This document shows positions 7,291 to 7,812 of a DNA stretch of 7,812 nucleotides, piece after piece. The stretch comes from an uncultured Collinsella sp. GTDB lineage: Bacteria > Actinomycetota > Coriobacteriia > Coriobacteriales > Coriobacteriaceae. Where the stretch lies: positions 1 through 7,812 of the forward strand of contig CATVZP010000093.1 of assembly GCA_958348565.1 (NCBI GenBank), in the 5' to 3' direction. Below the pieces are notes generated by a model. It made no database searches. It worked only from the letters and a program-made list of their open reading frames with translations, and was not told the DNA's origin. Each line of letters starts with the position of its first letter. Position 1 is the first letter of the stretch. A program made the translations under genes and the position numbers.

Positions 7291-7683
7291 ATGCGTATCC
7301 GCATCGTGTGCCCCGTGAGCTGCGCCTATGAGGGCGACGCTGCGTTTGTGTCGATTCCGTCCACGGATGGCGAGTTTGGCGTTCTGCCTGCTCACTCCAG
7401 CGAAATCTGCACAATCGACCGCGGTTACGTTCGCGTTTCCGATAAGGCCATGGGCACTGTCGACCACACGTTTGCCGTGGCCGGCGGCTATGCCCAGGTT
7501 GCGGACGATGTCGTGACCGTCCTCGCCGAGCGCGCTTGCGATTTGGCGACCGTCGACGCCGACAAGGTTAAAGCTGATATTCAAGGTTTTGAAGAGAAGC
7601 TGGGTAATTTGTCGGAGGATGATGCACGCCGCGCCTACCTCTATAATGAAATCGCATGGTGTAAGCTCAAGCTTGCCCAATAG
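7291..7683 (+). CDS. atpC: F1Fo ATP synthase subunit epsilon
   Basis: Rotor foot subunit that binds gamma and the c ring; its C-terminal helices can inhibit ATP hydrolysis in many bacteria. 130 residues, normal. ATG three bases after atpD, with GGAG (7278-7281) nine bases upstream. The N-terminal beta-sandwich shows the family pattern around 21-35 (IPSTDGEFGVLPAH) and 61-80 (FAVAGGYAQVADDVVTVLAE). Residues about 88-130 form the helical C-terminal domain, so the regulatory part is present. At the start of that domain the Bacillus-type ATP-binding pattern (I/L)DxxRA is not kept: the sequence reads VDADKVKA. Five cysteines (7, 11, 40, 83, 124) are many for so small a cytosolic protein, which would suit an anaerobe. 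Last gene of the operon; a strong terminator follows. Confidence 0.93.
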   Translation: MRIRIVCPVSCAYEGDAAFVSIPSTDGEFGVLPAHSSEICTIDRGYVRVSDKAMGTVDHTFAVAGGYAQVADDVVTVLAERACDLATVDADKVKADIQGFEEKLGNLSEDDARRAYLYNEIAWCKLKLAQ

Positions 7684-7719
7684 TCAGACGTTTTAACGTT
7701 CGACCATTTGCGAACACAT

Positions 7720-7758
7720 CATGCCCGGGATGGCCCAGCCACCCCGGGCATGCTTTTT
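7720..7758 (+). terminator. Strong intrinsic terminator after atpC
   Basis: CATGCCCGGG (7720-7729) is the exact reverse complement of CCCGGGCATG (7743-7752), and the loop can add TGG/CCA pairs (7731-7733 with 7739-7741). The stem is GC-rich and followed by CTTTTT (7753-7758). This is the clearest terminator in the window. It lies 37 bases past the atpC stop and ends only 13 bases before the next start codon. Confidence 0.92.
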
Positions 7759-7771
7759 GAAAGGGTAGACC

Positions 7772-7812
7772 TTGGATATTATCCGCGTTGAGGGTGGCCA
7801 CGCCATCGGAGG
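7772..7812 (+). CDS. murA: Probable UDP-N-acetylglucosamine 1-carboxyvinyltransferase, first 13 codons only
   Basis: The frame from TTG at 7772 runs to the window end and reads MDIIRVEGGHAIGG (the last residue inferred from two bases). This resembles the start of MurA proteins, where a short strand with the pattern xIxVxGGxxLxG precedes the catalytic domain. MurA transfers enolpyruvate from PEP to UDP-GlcNAc in the cytosol, the first committed step of peptidoglycan synthesis. AAAGGG at 7760-7765 lies six bases upstream and supports the TTG start. murA follows the atp genes in Bacillus and lies close downstream of them in Mycobacterium, so context agrees. Too little is present to see the active-site Cys loop; another EPSP-synthase-like family member cannot be excluded. 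No promoter is visible between the terminator and this start. Confidence 0.7.
   Translation, partial: MDIIRVEGGHAIG

Overview
This window is a nearly complete F-type (F1Fo) ATP synthase operon with a piece of an unrelated housekeeping gene on each side, all on the + strand. It begins inside upp (uracil phosphoribosyltransferase, 5' end missing). It ends 41 bases into a gene whose start looks like murA (first committed step of peptidoglycan synthesis). The order upp, atpI-like, atpB, atpE, atpF, atpH, atpA, atpG, atpD, atpC, murA resembles the upp/atp/murA neighbourhoods known from Gram-positive bacteria. High GC, strongly C/G-ending codons, GTG and TTG starts and actinobacterial-looking subunits suggest an anaerobic Coriobacteriia-type actinobacterium (Collinsella/Olsenella-like). 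That taxonomic call is inference from protein feel and composition, not from a search.

Layout. 1-519: upp, C-terminal part. 520-799: a 280-base gap with a possible weak upp terminator, imperfect inverted repeats and a good sigma70-type promoter (TTGTAC, 16 bases, TACAAT). 800-1111: a three-segment small membrane protein in the atpI position. 1115-1918 atpB (a). 1919-2042: a 124-base leader before atpE with two short hairpins and the longest Shine-Dalgarno in the window. 2043-2237 atpE (c), 2253-2855 atpF (b), 2845-3321 atpH (delta), 3321-4919 atpA (alpha), 4925-5833 atpG (gamma), 5833-7287 atpD (beta), 7291-7683 atpC (epsilon). 7720-7758: a strong intrinsic terminator. 7772-end: murA start.

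The genes work together. The a subunit and the c ring form the proton path in the membrane. The b subunit and delta form the stator that holds alpha3beta3, and gamma/epsilon form the rotor shaft. The key catalytic residues are present: alpha and beta P-loops, beta catalytic Glu, alpha Arg finger, a-subunit Arg and c-subunit Glu. The c subunit lacks the known Na+ ligands, so H+ coupling is expected. Tight spacing and start/stop overlaps point to one translationally coupled transcript.

I found no previously undescribed system here. The points worth a second look are lineage-level oddities of the machine (signal peptide on b, a very short c, a shortened delta, an insertion in alpha, Cys next to the essential Arg of a) and the RNA/regulatory architecture (atpE leader hairpins, a palindrome on the operon promoter, a terminator only 13 bases before murA).
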